NCBI RefSeq assembly: GCF_009796825.1
Contig: NZ_CP047030.1
Span: forward strand, 4,152,501-4,216,500
Source of the DNA: Algibacter sp. L3A6
GTDB lineage: Bacteria > Bacteroidota > Bacteroidia > Flavobacteriales > Flavobacteriaceae
Reading direction: 5' to 3'
DNA: 64,000 bases
The notes under the pieces are model-generated. The model ran no database searches. It was not told where the DNA came from and worked only from the letters and a program-made list of their open reading frames with translations. Shown piece after piece: positions 37,316 through 46,396 of the stretch (position 1 is the first letter of the stretch; each line of letters opens with the position of its first letter). A program made the position numbers and the translations under genes.

Positions 37316-39886
37316 ATGAAGATAGTTTCAATTATTACTTTATTTATTCTTATAACTTGTGTATCAAATGCACAAAATATAAAAGATGATATTGCAAAAA
37401 AACCTGTATATAATAGTGTACCAAAGTATAACGAATTTTTCACTGTGGAAATGGAAACTGCAGTTGATGAAGTTCTTAAAAAAATGACATTAGAGGAAAA
37501 GCTCACTATGCTACAAGGTGATATTGACGGTCAAGCACCTCCCAGTAGAGGTTCTGCTGCTGTAAAAAGATTGAATGTAGAACCTTTGATTTTTTATAAT
37601 GGCCCTAGAGGACTACAAACTTCATATAAAAGTACACTTTTCCCTACCGGTATTGCGCAAGCTGCAAGTTTTAGACCTGAATTGGTTAAAAAGATTGGAG
37701 CAGCTATTTCTTCAGAATTATTAGAAGCAGGCTGGGATGTTTTAGAAGCTCCTTCTATCAATATTATTAGAGATCCATTAAACGGAAGAAATTTTGAATA
37801 TTATACCGAAGATCCATATTTAAATGCAAAAGTAACAAGTGCATTTATATTAGGAGGACAAGGTGCAGGAGCATTAAATTCGGCTAAGCATTTTATCGGA
37901 AACAATAAAGAACAAAATAGAGGACAAGTAAATGCCGTGATAGACGAAAGAGCTATGCATGAAATTTACTTACCAGCCTTTAAAGCAGCTTGTGAAGTTG
38001 GAGTATTGAGTATTATGACTGGTGCTAATAGAGTAAATGGTCCTCATGCTTCTGACAATCCGGATATAATCAACATATTAAAAGACGAATGGAATTGGCA
38101 AGGATTTTTATATACCGATTGGAATGGAGTTCAGACATCAAAGGAAGCCTATGAAGCAGGTCTAGACTTATCTATGCCAGGAAAAGTCAAATCTCCATTT
38201 AGAGTAGATAAATTAAAACCAATTGCAAATGACGGTAAAGAAAACTTATTGGCACTTGATGATAAAGTAAAGAGATTATTAAGAGGTAATTATTTTGCAG
38301 GAAAATTACCTGGTGTTCCTGCTAAACCAAAGGTTATAGTTGATTATGACAAACATCACCAATTAGCTTTTGATGCTGCATTGGCTAGTATGGTATTGGT
38401 TAAAAACAACAATAAATTATTACCAATATCTAGTAAAGTAAACAAAATCGCAGTACTAGGACCTATGGCAAATAAACAATTCTCTAAAGAATCTGGGGGA
38501 AGTTCTGGCGTTAGAGGGGTAATGTATGAAATAACTGCATTGCAAGGTCTTAAAAAACGATTTGGAAATAAGGTAACCAATGTACCTTTTTCTATCAATG
38601 AACTATACAAAACCATTGCTGCTCCTAACGTATATCATATCGATAAAACGGGCAAAAAAAGAGAAGGATTCTTAGCCACTTATACAGGTAAACACCCTAA
38701 TACTGATAAAAAAAATATCGTACACCATAGCACGCCCGATATTAATTTTAACTGGGAAATGGCTTCACCAGATCGTGATCAATTAAGCTCTGATAAATTT
38801 ATTGCAGAGTGGACTGGTACACTTGTTCCGCCTGCATCTGGAGATTATACTATAAGAATAAAAGGAAGTCAGAAAGTAACACTTGAGTTAGATGGTAAAT
38901 TGGTTTCTAACAAACAGTTTATTCAAAGATTTAGAGAAACTACCATGGCTTTAAAAGGCGGTAAAAAGTACAAAATTAAACTTACGTTCCGTAAAGCCCG
39001 TGGCGATGGAAATATCCAATTATCATGGATTACCCCAAATTCTGAAAAGCAATTAAATGACAAGCTGGAGAAATCTGTAGAAACAGCTCGTAATGCAGAA
39101 TTTGTTGTACTAGCCATAGGATTGGATCATAATACAGAGTCTGAAGGTATGGATAGATTGTCTATGAGACTACAAGAATACCAAGACAAATTAGTAGAAC
39201 GTGTCTTAGCTGTAAATCCTAATACTGCCATCATAGTATACGGAGGAACACCTATGTCTATGCCTTGGTTTGATAAAGCTCCTGCCCTAGTACTACCTTG
39301 GTATGCAGGTATTGAAAATGGTAATGCATTGGCTTCCTTATTAGCTGGAGACAATGATTTTGGAGGAAGAATGCCTGTAACATTTCCAAAAAAATATGAA
39401 GATTCACCAGCCGCACCCTTTAGACAAAACTCAGCTAAAAAGGATACTATAGAACATAATGAAGGAGTCTTTGTTGGATACCGTTGGTATGAAAGCCAAA
39501 AAATTGAACCATTAATTTCTTTTGGGGAAGGCTTGAGTTATTCGACTTATAGTTACGGAAAACCAAAAATTAAAAAAGAAGGAAAAAGTGTAACTGTAAG
39601 TATGACAATAAAAAATACAGGAATGGTAAAGGGTATAGATGTAGTTCAATTATACATACATGATCAACAATCTACTTTCCCAAGACCTCTAAAAGAATTA
39701 AAAGGATTCCAAAGTATTCTATTAGCACCGGGGGAAACCAAAAGTATTTCTTTTAATCTTGATGAAAGTGCTTTCTCTTACTACAATCCCGATACACATA
39801 AATGGTGGTTAGAGTCGGGTAAATTCGATATATTAATTGGTCAATCTTCCAATAAGATTTTGAATAAAATATCAATTACACTTTAA
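37316..39886 (+). CDS. GH3-family beta-glycosidase with inserted PA14 domain
   Basis: An 856-residue exported enzyme (signal ends VSNAQ). The N-terminal barrel contains GPRGLQ, NFEYYTEDPYL, AKHFIGNNKEQNR and the nucleophile Asp near residue 268 in LYTDWNGVQ. A PA14 domain (about 451-585, EWTGTLVPPASGDYTIRIKG) is inserted in the second alpha/beta domain. A fibronectin III-like C-terminal domain follows (KGIDVVQLYIHD, PLKELKGF). GH3 enzymes with this layout are beta-glucosidases or beta-xylosidases acting on short oligosaccharides; PA14 inserts shape the binding site. Its place with GH43 and GH78 suggests a late step in oligosaccharide breakdown. Confidence 0.94.
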   Translation: MKIVSIITLFILITCVSNAQNIKDDIAKKPVYNSVPKYNEFFTVEMETAVDEVLKKMTLEEKLTMLQGDIDGQAPPSRGSAAVKRLNVEPLIFYNGPRGLQTSYKSTLFPTGIAQAASFRPELVKKIGAAISSELLEAGWDVLEAPSINIIRDPLNGRNFEYYTEDPYLNAKVTSAFILGGQGAGALNSAKHFIGNNKEQNRGQVNAVIDERAMHEIYLPAFKAACEVGVLSIMTGANRVNGPHASDNPDIINILKDEWNWQGFLYTDWNGVQTSKEAYEAGLDLSMPGKVKSPFRVDKLKPIANDGKENLLALDDKVKRLLRGNYFAGKLPGVPAKPKVIVDYDKHHQLAFDAALASMVLVKNNNKLLPISSKVNKIAVLGPMANKQFSKESGGSSGVRGVMYEITALQGLKKRFGNKVTNVPFSINELYKTIAAPNVYHIDKTGKKREGFLATYTGKHPNTDKKNIVHHSTPDINFNWEMASPDRDQLSSDKFIAEWTGTLVPPASGDYTIRIKGSQKVTLELDGKLVSNKQFIQRFRETTMALKGGKKYKIKLTFRKARGDGNIQLSWITPNSEKQLNDKLEKSVETARNAEFVVLAIGLDHNTESEGMDRLSMRLQEYQDKLVERVLAVNPNTAIIVYGGTPMSMPWFDKAPALVLPWYAGIENGNALASLLAGDNDFGGRMPVTFPKKYEDSPAAPFRQNSAKKDTIEHNEGVFVGYRWYESQKIEPLISFGEGLSYSTYSYGKPKIKKEGKSVTVSMTIKNTGMVKGIDVVQLYIHDQQSTFPRPLKELKGFQSILLAPGETKSISFNLDESAFSYYNPDTHKWWLESGKFDILIGQSSNKILNKISITL

Positions 39887-39942
39887 TCAAAAAAAAGAAT
39901 AATTGGAATACACTTTTTAATATCCTTTTTAAATTAATTAAT

Positions 39943-41448
39943 ATGAAGATATCAAAACTTATACCTCTAGTTCTTACACTCTGTCTTTTTGTATCATGTA
40001 AAGATAAATCAGAAGAAAAACAAGCTTCAGAAATAACATCAAAGCGACCAAACATCATCTTCTTAATGGATGACCAGCATCGTTATGACGCTTTAGGAAT
40101 CATCAATAAACAAGTCCTTACACCTACTCTAGATAGTTTAGCAACAGCGGGTGTTTTATTCAATCAAGCCGTTTGTCAAGCACCTATGTGCGTACCAAGT
40201 CGCAACTCTATGATGTTGGGTTTATACCCAAACCAAACAGGTGTTTATAGAAATAGTGATGGCTTAAAAGATGAAGACGTTCCTGTAAAAACTATGGCTG
40301 AATATTTTAGGGATGCAGGCTATGAAACTGCTGGTTTCGGAAAAACACATTGGGGAAAATTCAAAACGAATACGAGAGGCTTTGAAACGCGATATGTATC
40401 TGAAATAAAAGAAGATGGTGCGATTAGCATGCTAGAAATGAATCCTGAATCTAAAAAAAGATATGATGCTGAAATTAAGGATATGGGTGCTGGTGAAGAA
40501 AATAATTTAGGATATCTAGGCTTTACAAGTAAACTTGATGAAACAGATCACAGAGACGGCTGGATTACCAAACAAACCATAAACTACATAGAGAATAGAA
40601 ATGACGAAAGACCTTTGTTTTTATATCTGTCTTATATGAAACCACATGCGGGCCATAACGTTCCAAATGGATACGAAGATTTATATGATTTAGATAGTAT
40701 CACATATCCAAAACAACCTAATTGGAGCCAAGATAAGTCTCCACATTCTGAAGGTGTAAACCGAAGAAAAATGTATGAGGACTATTGGAAAAATGCTTCA
40801 GAGGAGGAGTGGAAATTAATGACGATGCGCTATTACGCCAATGTAACTTGGATAGATGATATGATGGGACGAACTTTAAAAGCACTAAAAAAGAAAGGGT
40901 TGCTAGAGAACACTTTAATTGTTTACACTTCAGACCACGGAGAAATGTTAGGCTCGCGTTATTACAAATTCAACAAATATAATTTATATGATGCCAGTGT
41001 TCGAGTACCTATGATTATTTCTGGTACAGCTCTACCAAAAGAGATAAAACCAAACTCAGTTGATGATTTATCTGCTGAAAATACAGACCTCTTGCCTACC
41101 TTGTTAAAATTTTCCGGAATAGACCAAGACAAACCATTGTTAGGAGAAAACCTCTTCAGTAAAAATAGAAATGAAGCTACTTTTTCAGCCTTACACGAGC
41201 GTACTGGAGAAGCTGCTTTTATGTGGAGAACAAAAAACCATAAACTTATTTTAGTATTCAAAAGAAAAGAAAATGCCTTAGATTATTCTGAAAAAGATAT
41301 TATTACTGGCGAGTTTTATGATTTGCAAAAAGACCCAAAAGAATGGACAAATTTATTTAATAATTCTGAAATTTCTTCACTTCAAAATGAATATAAAACT
41401 CAATTATTAGCACATTTACACAAGCTAAAAAACAAACATGCTATATAA
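39943..41448 (+). CDS. S1-type sulfatase lipoprotein (choline-sulfatase-like)
   Basis: A 501-residue sulfatase with a lipoprotein signal (LTLCLFVSCKD, Cys19). The metal motif is IFLMDDQHRYDAL, the formylglycine Cys is C83 in CVPSR, then GFGKTHWGKF where most members have GKWH (Thr replaces Trp), and YTSDHGEMLG. The DQHR and KTHWG signatures place it with choline-sulfatase-like or exo-acting glycan sulfatases. It is the last gene of the GH78 operon, 56 bp after GH3. No clear terminator is seen before the next promoter. Confidence 0.93.
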   Translation: MKISKLIPLVLTLCLFVSCKDKSEEKQASEITSKRPNIIFLMDDQHRYDALGIINKQVLTPTLDSLATAGVLFNQAVCQAPMCVPSRNSMMLGLYPNQTGVYRNSDGLKDEDVPVKTMAEYFRDAGYETAGFGKTHWGKFKTNTRGFETRYVSEIKEDGAISMLEMNPESKKRYDAEIKDMGAGEENNLGYLGFTSKLDETDHRDGWITKQTINYIENRNDERPLFLYLSYMKPHAGHNVPNGYEDLYDLDSITYPKQPNWSQDKSPHSEGVNRRKMYEDYWKNASEEEWKLMTMRYYANVTWIDDMMGRTLKALKKKGLLENTLIVYTSDHGEMLGSRYYKFNKYNLYDASVRVPMIISGTALPKEIKPNSVDDLSAENTDLLPTLLKFSGIDQDKPLLGENLFSKNRNEATFSALHERTGEAAFMWRTKNHKLILVFKRKENALDYSEKDIITGEFYDLQKDPKEWTNLFNNSEISSLQNEYKTQLLAHLHKLKNKHAI

Positions 41449-41467
41449 TTTTCCACTAAATATGCTA

Positions 41468-41511
41468 CAGAAGTAACAGGATGCATTTTTCCCGTTTTAC
41501 AACGAACTTTA
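41468..41511 (+). promoter_or_regulatory. PUL promoter element for the G8/beta-helix gene
   Basis: The plus strand reads CAGA, then ACAGGATGC (9-bp spacing), 19 nt, then GAACTTTA. The -7 box is a weak match. It lies about 75 bp before the start codon. Confidence 0.62.
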
Positions 41512-41553
41512 CTAAATATTATACATTTTTTATAATACCATTTAAAAAAAATC

Positions 41554-44500
41554 ATGTTTATGAAAAGAATTCTACTTTGCTTGACGCTTTTATGCGTTAC
41601 ATTCATCACGGTTTCCTATACTCCAATCAATGAGAAAAAAGGATTAGTTGGTTCAAAATATAATTGCTTACCTAATACTTTATTATCCGTATCTGCTGTT
41701 TCTAATGGCGATTGGAATGATACTGCGACTTGGAGTAATGGTCAAGTTCCTACAGTTATAGATGATGTCATTATTCCAAATGGCATTAGGGTTACTTTAT
41801 CCGGCACAATGGAAGCAAGAAGTATAAGTGTTCTTGGTGTTTTAAGCCCTTTTAGCTTGACTACAGATTTCGAGCTAATCACCGAAGGTATTATGGTTTT
41901 AAACGGTGGACTACTACAGATAGGTAGCACTGCCAACCCTTATTCAGCAAATGGTATCGTGACGCTTTCTGGTTCAGATCCCGATGGTGTACTACTCAAT
42001 AATAACTTTATGGGCACAAAATTAATTGGGGTTATGTCTGGTGGACGGTTAGAGCTTCATGGTATAGAAAAAAAGACCTGGACTCAACTCAATGCAACTG
42101 CATCGGCCGGCGCAACGAGCATTACTTTAAAAGAAATTGTTAATTGGGAAATTGGTGATGAAATAGTCATTGCATCTACAGATTTTGATCCTCATCAAGC
42201 AGAAAAAAGAACCATAACCTCCGTAAACGCCGCTACCATAGGCTTAGACTCTCCACTAACTTACATGCACTGGGGTGTGGAACAAATTTACAACAATGGC
42301 ACTAAAGATCTTACTTTAGATGAAAGAGCAGAAGTTGGTTTATTAACTCACAATTTAAAAATACGAGGTGATGCTTCTAGCGAAACCAATGGCTTTGGCG
42401 GACATATCATGAACATGCCTGGATCGGTATCCAAAGCATCTAACATCGAACTATTTAGAATGGGACAAAAATCTCAACTAGGTAAATACCCTTGGCATTG
42501 GCATTTATTAGGCGATACTAATGGACTTTATATTAAAAACGCAGGTATCCATCACTCCTTCAATAGAGTTATAACTGTCCATGGTACTAATAACACCGTT
42601 GTTGAAGGCAATGTAGGCTTTGATTTTATTGGTCATGGTTTTTTTCTTGAAGATGGTGATGAAACAGGAAATAGTTTCATTAATAATTTAGGCGTTTTAT
42701 GCAAAAGACCTATTACAGGAGAAGAAGTAACACCTAATGATATTGGAATTGGAGCAGACAGAGGCGTACCCGAAGAAGCATTTCCTTCAACATTTTGGAT
42801 TACAAACCCCAACAATGATTTTATAGGCAATGTTGCTGCAGGGTCTGATGGTTCGGGTTTTTGGCATCTCGTTTTAGAAGAACCTATAAATGAATCTGGA
42901 TCAAGCTATGAACCAGGGATTCAACCTATGGGCGTTTTTGATGATAACAAAGCTCATTCAAACTTATTTAATTGGGGAATAGATAGTGGTGTAGATAAAG
43001 TAACAGAAGAATTAACCAATGGACATTACAGACCACAAAATGCCAATGGAACTCAATTTGTCCCCATCATCAATCGTTTTACCGGATACAAATCGGTAGA
43101 TAGAAATGTTTGGATTAGAGCTAATAAAATGGATTTTCATGAATGTACATTTGCTGATAACGGCCGTTCTGATTTTTTCTCTTATACTCAAACATTATTT
43201 AATTCATTAGTAGTAGGTAAATCTTTTAATATAGGGATTCCTACCTCTGCAAGCGAAATAGAAGCAGGTAGGACATTACCCTACCCTAGCTTAGGCGCAA
43301 AACATTTTAACAATGGCTTTAGAGGTCACAGCATATACGATGGACCATCTGGAATTGTTGATACACATTTTGCAGGTTTTGATTCTAACGGTGCTAATGC
43401 ATTTTGTTTTCAAACCAATGGTGCCTCAAGAAAATCAACTAATCACTTTGCTAGAGGAATAACTTTCGACCCCGCTATACCCGAAGCGAATAAATTTGAC
43501 TTTACAAATACATCCTTTGTAAGCTATATGTATTTAAGCGGTATTATAGATGAGGACGGCAGTTTAACAGGAACAGCAGGCAGCCGTATATCTCCAATTA
43601 TTTCACCAAACCCTAATGGCAAAAATCTTTATGAAAAGGGTGCTAACGCTCAACAAACAAATATTATTGAAAAGCCAGAATGGGGTGCTTGGATTACCTC
43701 TGTAACAGAATATAACTATTTAAGAGATCTTGATAATTTAGATAAATCCAATGGTCCTTTTACACCACGCTATTTTATTACAGAATATCCAGATAAAACA
43801 ACACATGCCGTTTTTAATGTACAAACTCAAAACATATATTTTGATGCACCGGTTATATCTAATGATTTAGACTATAAATATTATTTCCAATATCATAAGT
43901 TTCCAAATTATATGATAGCAAGAATAGATGGCGCTAAGACAAATTCAGAAGCTACAATTCTGGTGTATCCAAATATGCCATCGTCCGCAGCTGTAGTTGG
44001 AGCTACTGAAGTAGCTAATTTTACACAATTAAAAAATAGCGCAACTCAAGCTTATCTCTTTAAGGATAATACAATCTATGCGAAAATTATAACCAATCGA
44101 ATTGCACCTCAATCTGCACAATGGCAATTTGGTCAAGACTTTAGATTTCAAAACCTAGTTTTAAGAATTTGTGTAGATGGTAATTGTAACGATAGAACAA
44201 GTATTCAAGATTTTGTTACCCTTATTGATTACGGCAAGGGAGATGATAGTAGAGATACATCCACCACTACCGATGGTTTAACTGCACCTACGTTTTCTTA
44301 CGGAAGCAACAATGTATCATTTTCAGTAGAAAATAATGGCAATGGTATAGAAGGTTATACAGATTACACTATTAGTTTAGAAGGCAGACAAGTCTGGGAA
44401 TATTTCAATACTTTAAATATTAATTATACAGGACCTGATGTAGAAGTTTTAATGGAGGATACTGAACGAGGAACATTAAGCTTAGGAACTTACGCTTCTT

Positions 44501-45492
44501 CTGACATTGAAAACATTCGTATAGGTCAAGACTCTGAATTTGATAAATTCACAAAAGTTAAAAAATTAATACTACGTTTTCATGAATCTAATATGGGAAA
44601 CATACACAGTGTATCCTCCTCTAATGTACAAATTAATTCCATACAACTTGGAGCCGACATACCAATAAATTATAGTGTTTCATCGACCGCTATAATTCAA
44701 GATTCTGATGGAGACGGTCTGTTAGATGCTGAAGAAATAAGCCTATGTCGCGACCCGAATACGGCTTCAGATTTTGCATTAGAATTTAACGGTGATAATA
44801 GTATTTTTGATGGATTTACTAAAAGAAATATTAATGGAACTGTAGTGGAAGATTCGGGCGTTTTAAAGGGTACATCGTCAGCCACGAGTGGTGATGCTCA
44901 AATTTTAAAAAATGACTTTTTAGAAATGTCAGGCTCGGATATTAGTACACTAAGTATAAGAATGAAAGCCAATAAAGCCAATACTAGAGTGCAAATATTT
45001 TGGAAAAATGAAACAGGAAATTTTGCGGCAGTTAGAACGGTATTTGCAAACTACACGGGTAATGGCAATTACCAAACGCTTTCCTTCGATTTAAGTTCTA
45101 ATAGCGAATGGCAGGGTAAAATAATTAAAGGGCTTAGAATAGATCCTGTTTCAGATACTAATGTCACTTTTGAAATTGATTGGATTCGTGCAAATAATGC
45201 TGTTGATCCAGAAAACATATGTAAACCTTTATCTATAGAGAATAGCTCTTTAGAAGATAACCTCGCGTTATATCCTAATCCTAGTGTTTCTGGCCAGCTA
45301 ATAAAGATAAAAGGTATAGAAGAACATCATGATGCAATAAACATAACCGTTTACAGCATTACGGGGCGCATAATCCCATCAGAAATAACGGGGAACACCA
45401 TACGCCTTATAAATGCAAACTCAGGAATGTATTTCGTAAGAATAAATACGGATTCTAATAAAGCTATTGTTAAAAAGCTATTGGTGAAATAA
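41554..45492 (+). CDS. G8-domain, parallel beta-helix surface protein with T9SS sorting domain
   Basis: A 1312-residue exported protein; ATG 41560 (MKRILLCLTLLCVTFITVSY) is an equally good start. Residues about 48-170 form a G8 domain (SNGDWNDTATWSNGQVP, DDVIIPNGIRVTLSG). A parallel beta-helix follows (about 250-450), with repeats such as IKNAGIHHSFNRVITVHGT and VEGNVGFDFIGHGFFLEDGD. This order resembles the animal CEMIP/TMEM2 hyaluronan-degrading proteins. Further on come a thrombospondin-3-like Ca-binding stretch (DSDGDGLLDAEE, near 1050), a beta-sandwich possibly binding carbohydrate (about 1073-1225), and a T9SS domain (LYPNPSVSGQ ... MYFVRI). It could be an endo-acting depolymerase at the cell surface; that is inference. 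Confidence 0.85.
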   Translation: MFMKRILLCLTLLCVTFITVSYTPINEKKGLVGSKYNCLPNTLLSVSAVSNGDWNDTATWSNGQVPTVIDDVIIPNGIRVTLSGTMEARSISVLGVLSPFSLTTDFELITEGIMVLNGGLLQIGSTANPYSANGIVTLSGSDPDGVLLNNNFMGTKLIGVMSGGRLELHGIEKKTWTQLNATASAGATSITLKEIVNWEIGDEIVIASTDFDPHQAEKRTITSVNAATIGLDSPLTYMHWGVEQIYNNGTKDLTLDERAEVGLLTHNLKIRGDASSETNGFGGHIMNMPGSVSKASNIELFRMGQKSQLGKYPWHWHLLGDTNGLYIKNAGIHHSFNRVITVHGTNNTVVEGNVGFDFIGHGFFLEDGDETGNSFINNLGVLCKRPITGEEVTPNDIGIGADRGVPEEAFPSTFWITNPNNDFIGNVAAGSDGSGFWHLVLEEPINESGSSYEPGIQPMGVFDDNKAHSNLFNWGIDSGVDKVTEELTNGHYRPQNANGTQFVPIINRFTGYKSVDRNVWIRANKMDFHECTFADNGRSDFFSYTQTLFNSLVVGKSFNIGIPTSASEIEAGRTLPYPSLGAKHFNNGFRGHSIYDGPSGIVDTHFAGFDSNGANAFCFQTNGASRKSTNHFARGITFDPAIPEANKFDFTNTSFVSYMYLSGIIDEDGSLTGTAGSRISPIISPNPNGKNLYEKGANAQQTNIIEKPEWGAWITSVTEYNYLRDLDNLDKSNGPFTPRYFITEYPDKTTHAVFNVQTQNIYFDAPVISNDLDYKYYFQYHKFPNYMIARIDGAKTNSEATILVYPNMPSSAAVVGATEVANFTQLKNSATQAYLFKDNTIYAKIITNRIAPQSAQWQFGQDFRFQNLVLRICVDGNCNDRTSIQDFVTLIDYGKGDDSRDTSTTTDGLTAPTFSYGSNNVSFSVENNGNGIEGYTDYTISLEGRQVWEYFNTLNINYTGPDVEVLMEDTERGTLSLGTYASSDIENIRIGQDSEFDKFTKVKKLILRFHESNMGNIHSVSSSNVQINSIQLGADIPINYSVSSTAIIQDSDGDGLLDAEEISLCRDPNTASDFALEFNGDNSIFDGFTKRNINGTVVEDSGVLKGTSSATSGDAQILKNDFLEMSGSDISTLSIRMKANKANTRVQIFWKNETGNFAAVRTVFANYTGNGNYQTLSFDLSSNSEWQGKIIKGLRIDPVSDTNVTFEIDWIRANNAVDPENICKPLSIENSSLEDNLALYPNPSVSGQLIKIKGIEEHHDAINITVYSITGRIIPSEITGNTIRLINANSGMYFVRINTDSNKAIVKKLLVK

Positions 45493-45501
45493 TAACTAAC
45501 T

Positions 45502-45547
45502 ATAGGCCTCCCTAATTCTAAAAAAATTAAGGAGGCCTATATTTTAT
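45502..45547 (+). terminator. Terminator after the G8 gene
   Basis: A perfect 10-bp stem (ATAGGCCTCC / GGAGGCCTAT), extended by inner A/T pairs, is followed by ATTTTATT. It lies 10 bp past the stop codon. Confidence 0.9.
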
Positions 45548-45742
45548 TAATGGAAATTATTCTTACAACAAGATTGACTACTTGTATTAATCACGTTAAA
45601 AACAAGCAATACATCAAACTTATTTCACCTCCCCTCTTTTTAAATCCCCAAATGAGAAGACTTTTATTAAGTGGAGTTACTATATTAGACTGGAGATAAA
45701 GATGCGAGATTTAGAGTTACATAAATTAACTTTGAATTATGA

Positions 45743-46228
45743 AAAAGCACCACTGAAACTTCAGTTGCAACAATAGGAGATGACTATTATGTTAAATTTT
45801 TCGGTAAAAAATTAGGAGTTGCAGTTATTCGATTTGTATGGGATTCAACCCCATCTAGTTGGGCTGTATTAAATTCTGACAATGATGGCGTAACCGATAG
45901 AAATGAAACTTTTTCTGATACAGAATATATAGGCTTAGGTCCACTAATTGAAAATGATCCACTTTTAGATGTACCGGATCTCGTAGTAAATAATACTATA
46001 ACAGTATTTCCAAACCCAGTTGACTCTGGTCAAACAATTAATTTTAAAAGTTTAGAAAATTATAATAATCTTGAAGTTGTTGTATATGATATTACTCGAA
46101 AAGTAATTAACTCTCAGAAAAAGGGGAATAAATTAAACCTAAAAAACGCAAAATCTGGTATGTATTTTATCAAATTATTTCTTAAAGATAAAAACATATT
46201 TATTACAAAAAAGTTAGTGTTTAAATAA
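45743..46228 (+). pseudogene. Remnant of a T9SS-exported protein (C-terminal part only)
   Basis: An open frame of about 160 codons with no start codon until near its end. It begins after an in-frame TGA at 45740-45742; the same frame before that stop (GDKDARFRVT then TAA) may be older remnant. Visible parts are SVATIGDDYYVKFFG, a Ca-binding-like SDNDGVTDRNETF, and a full T9SS sorting domain (VFPNPVDSGQTINF ... SGMYFIKLF ... KLVFK). It resembles the end of the neighbouring G8 protein in layout, not closely in sequence. It has a good terminator, so it was once a real gene. No catalytic part remains. Confidence 0.75.
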
Positions 46229-46244
46229 AACTAATTTCAAAACG

Positions 46245-46292
46245 AATACAGTTTTTGATGCAATTCTAAACCCAAAAACTGTATTTATTTTA
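46245..46292 (+). terminator. Terminator after the T9SS remnant
   Basis: A perfect 13-bp stem (AATACAGTTTTTG / CAAAAACTGTATT) with a 15-nt loop is followed by TATTTTATC. Confidence 0.85.
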
Positions 46293-46396
46293 TCAGTAAT
46301 TAACTTTATATATAGGTTTAATTATGTTTCAATTGGCAAGCGCAAACTCTTTACAGTTCAAACCTCTTTTATATAAATAAAAATATTTAATAAATA

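Noticed and set aside
45620..45775. Possible small gene beginning MRDLELHKLTLNYEKAPLK before the T9SS remnant
   Set aside because: Only 24 codons, in a different frame from the remnant, without promoter or family signal.
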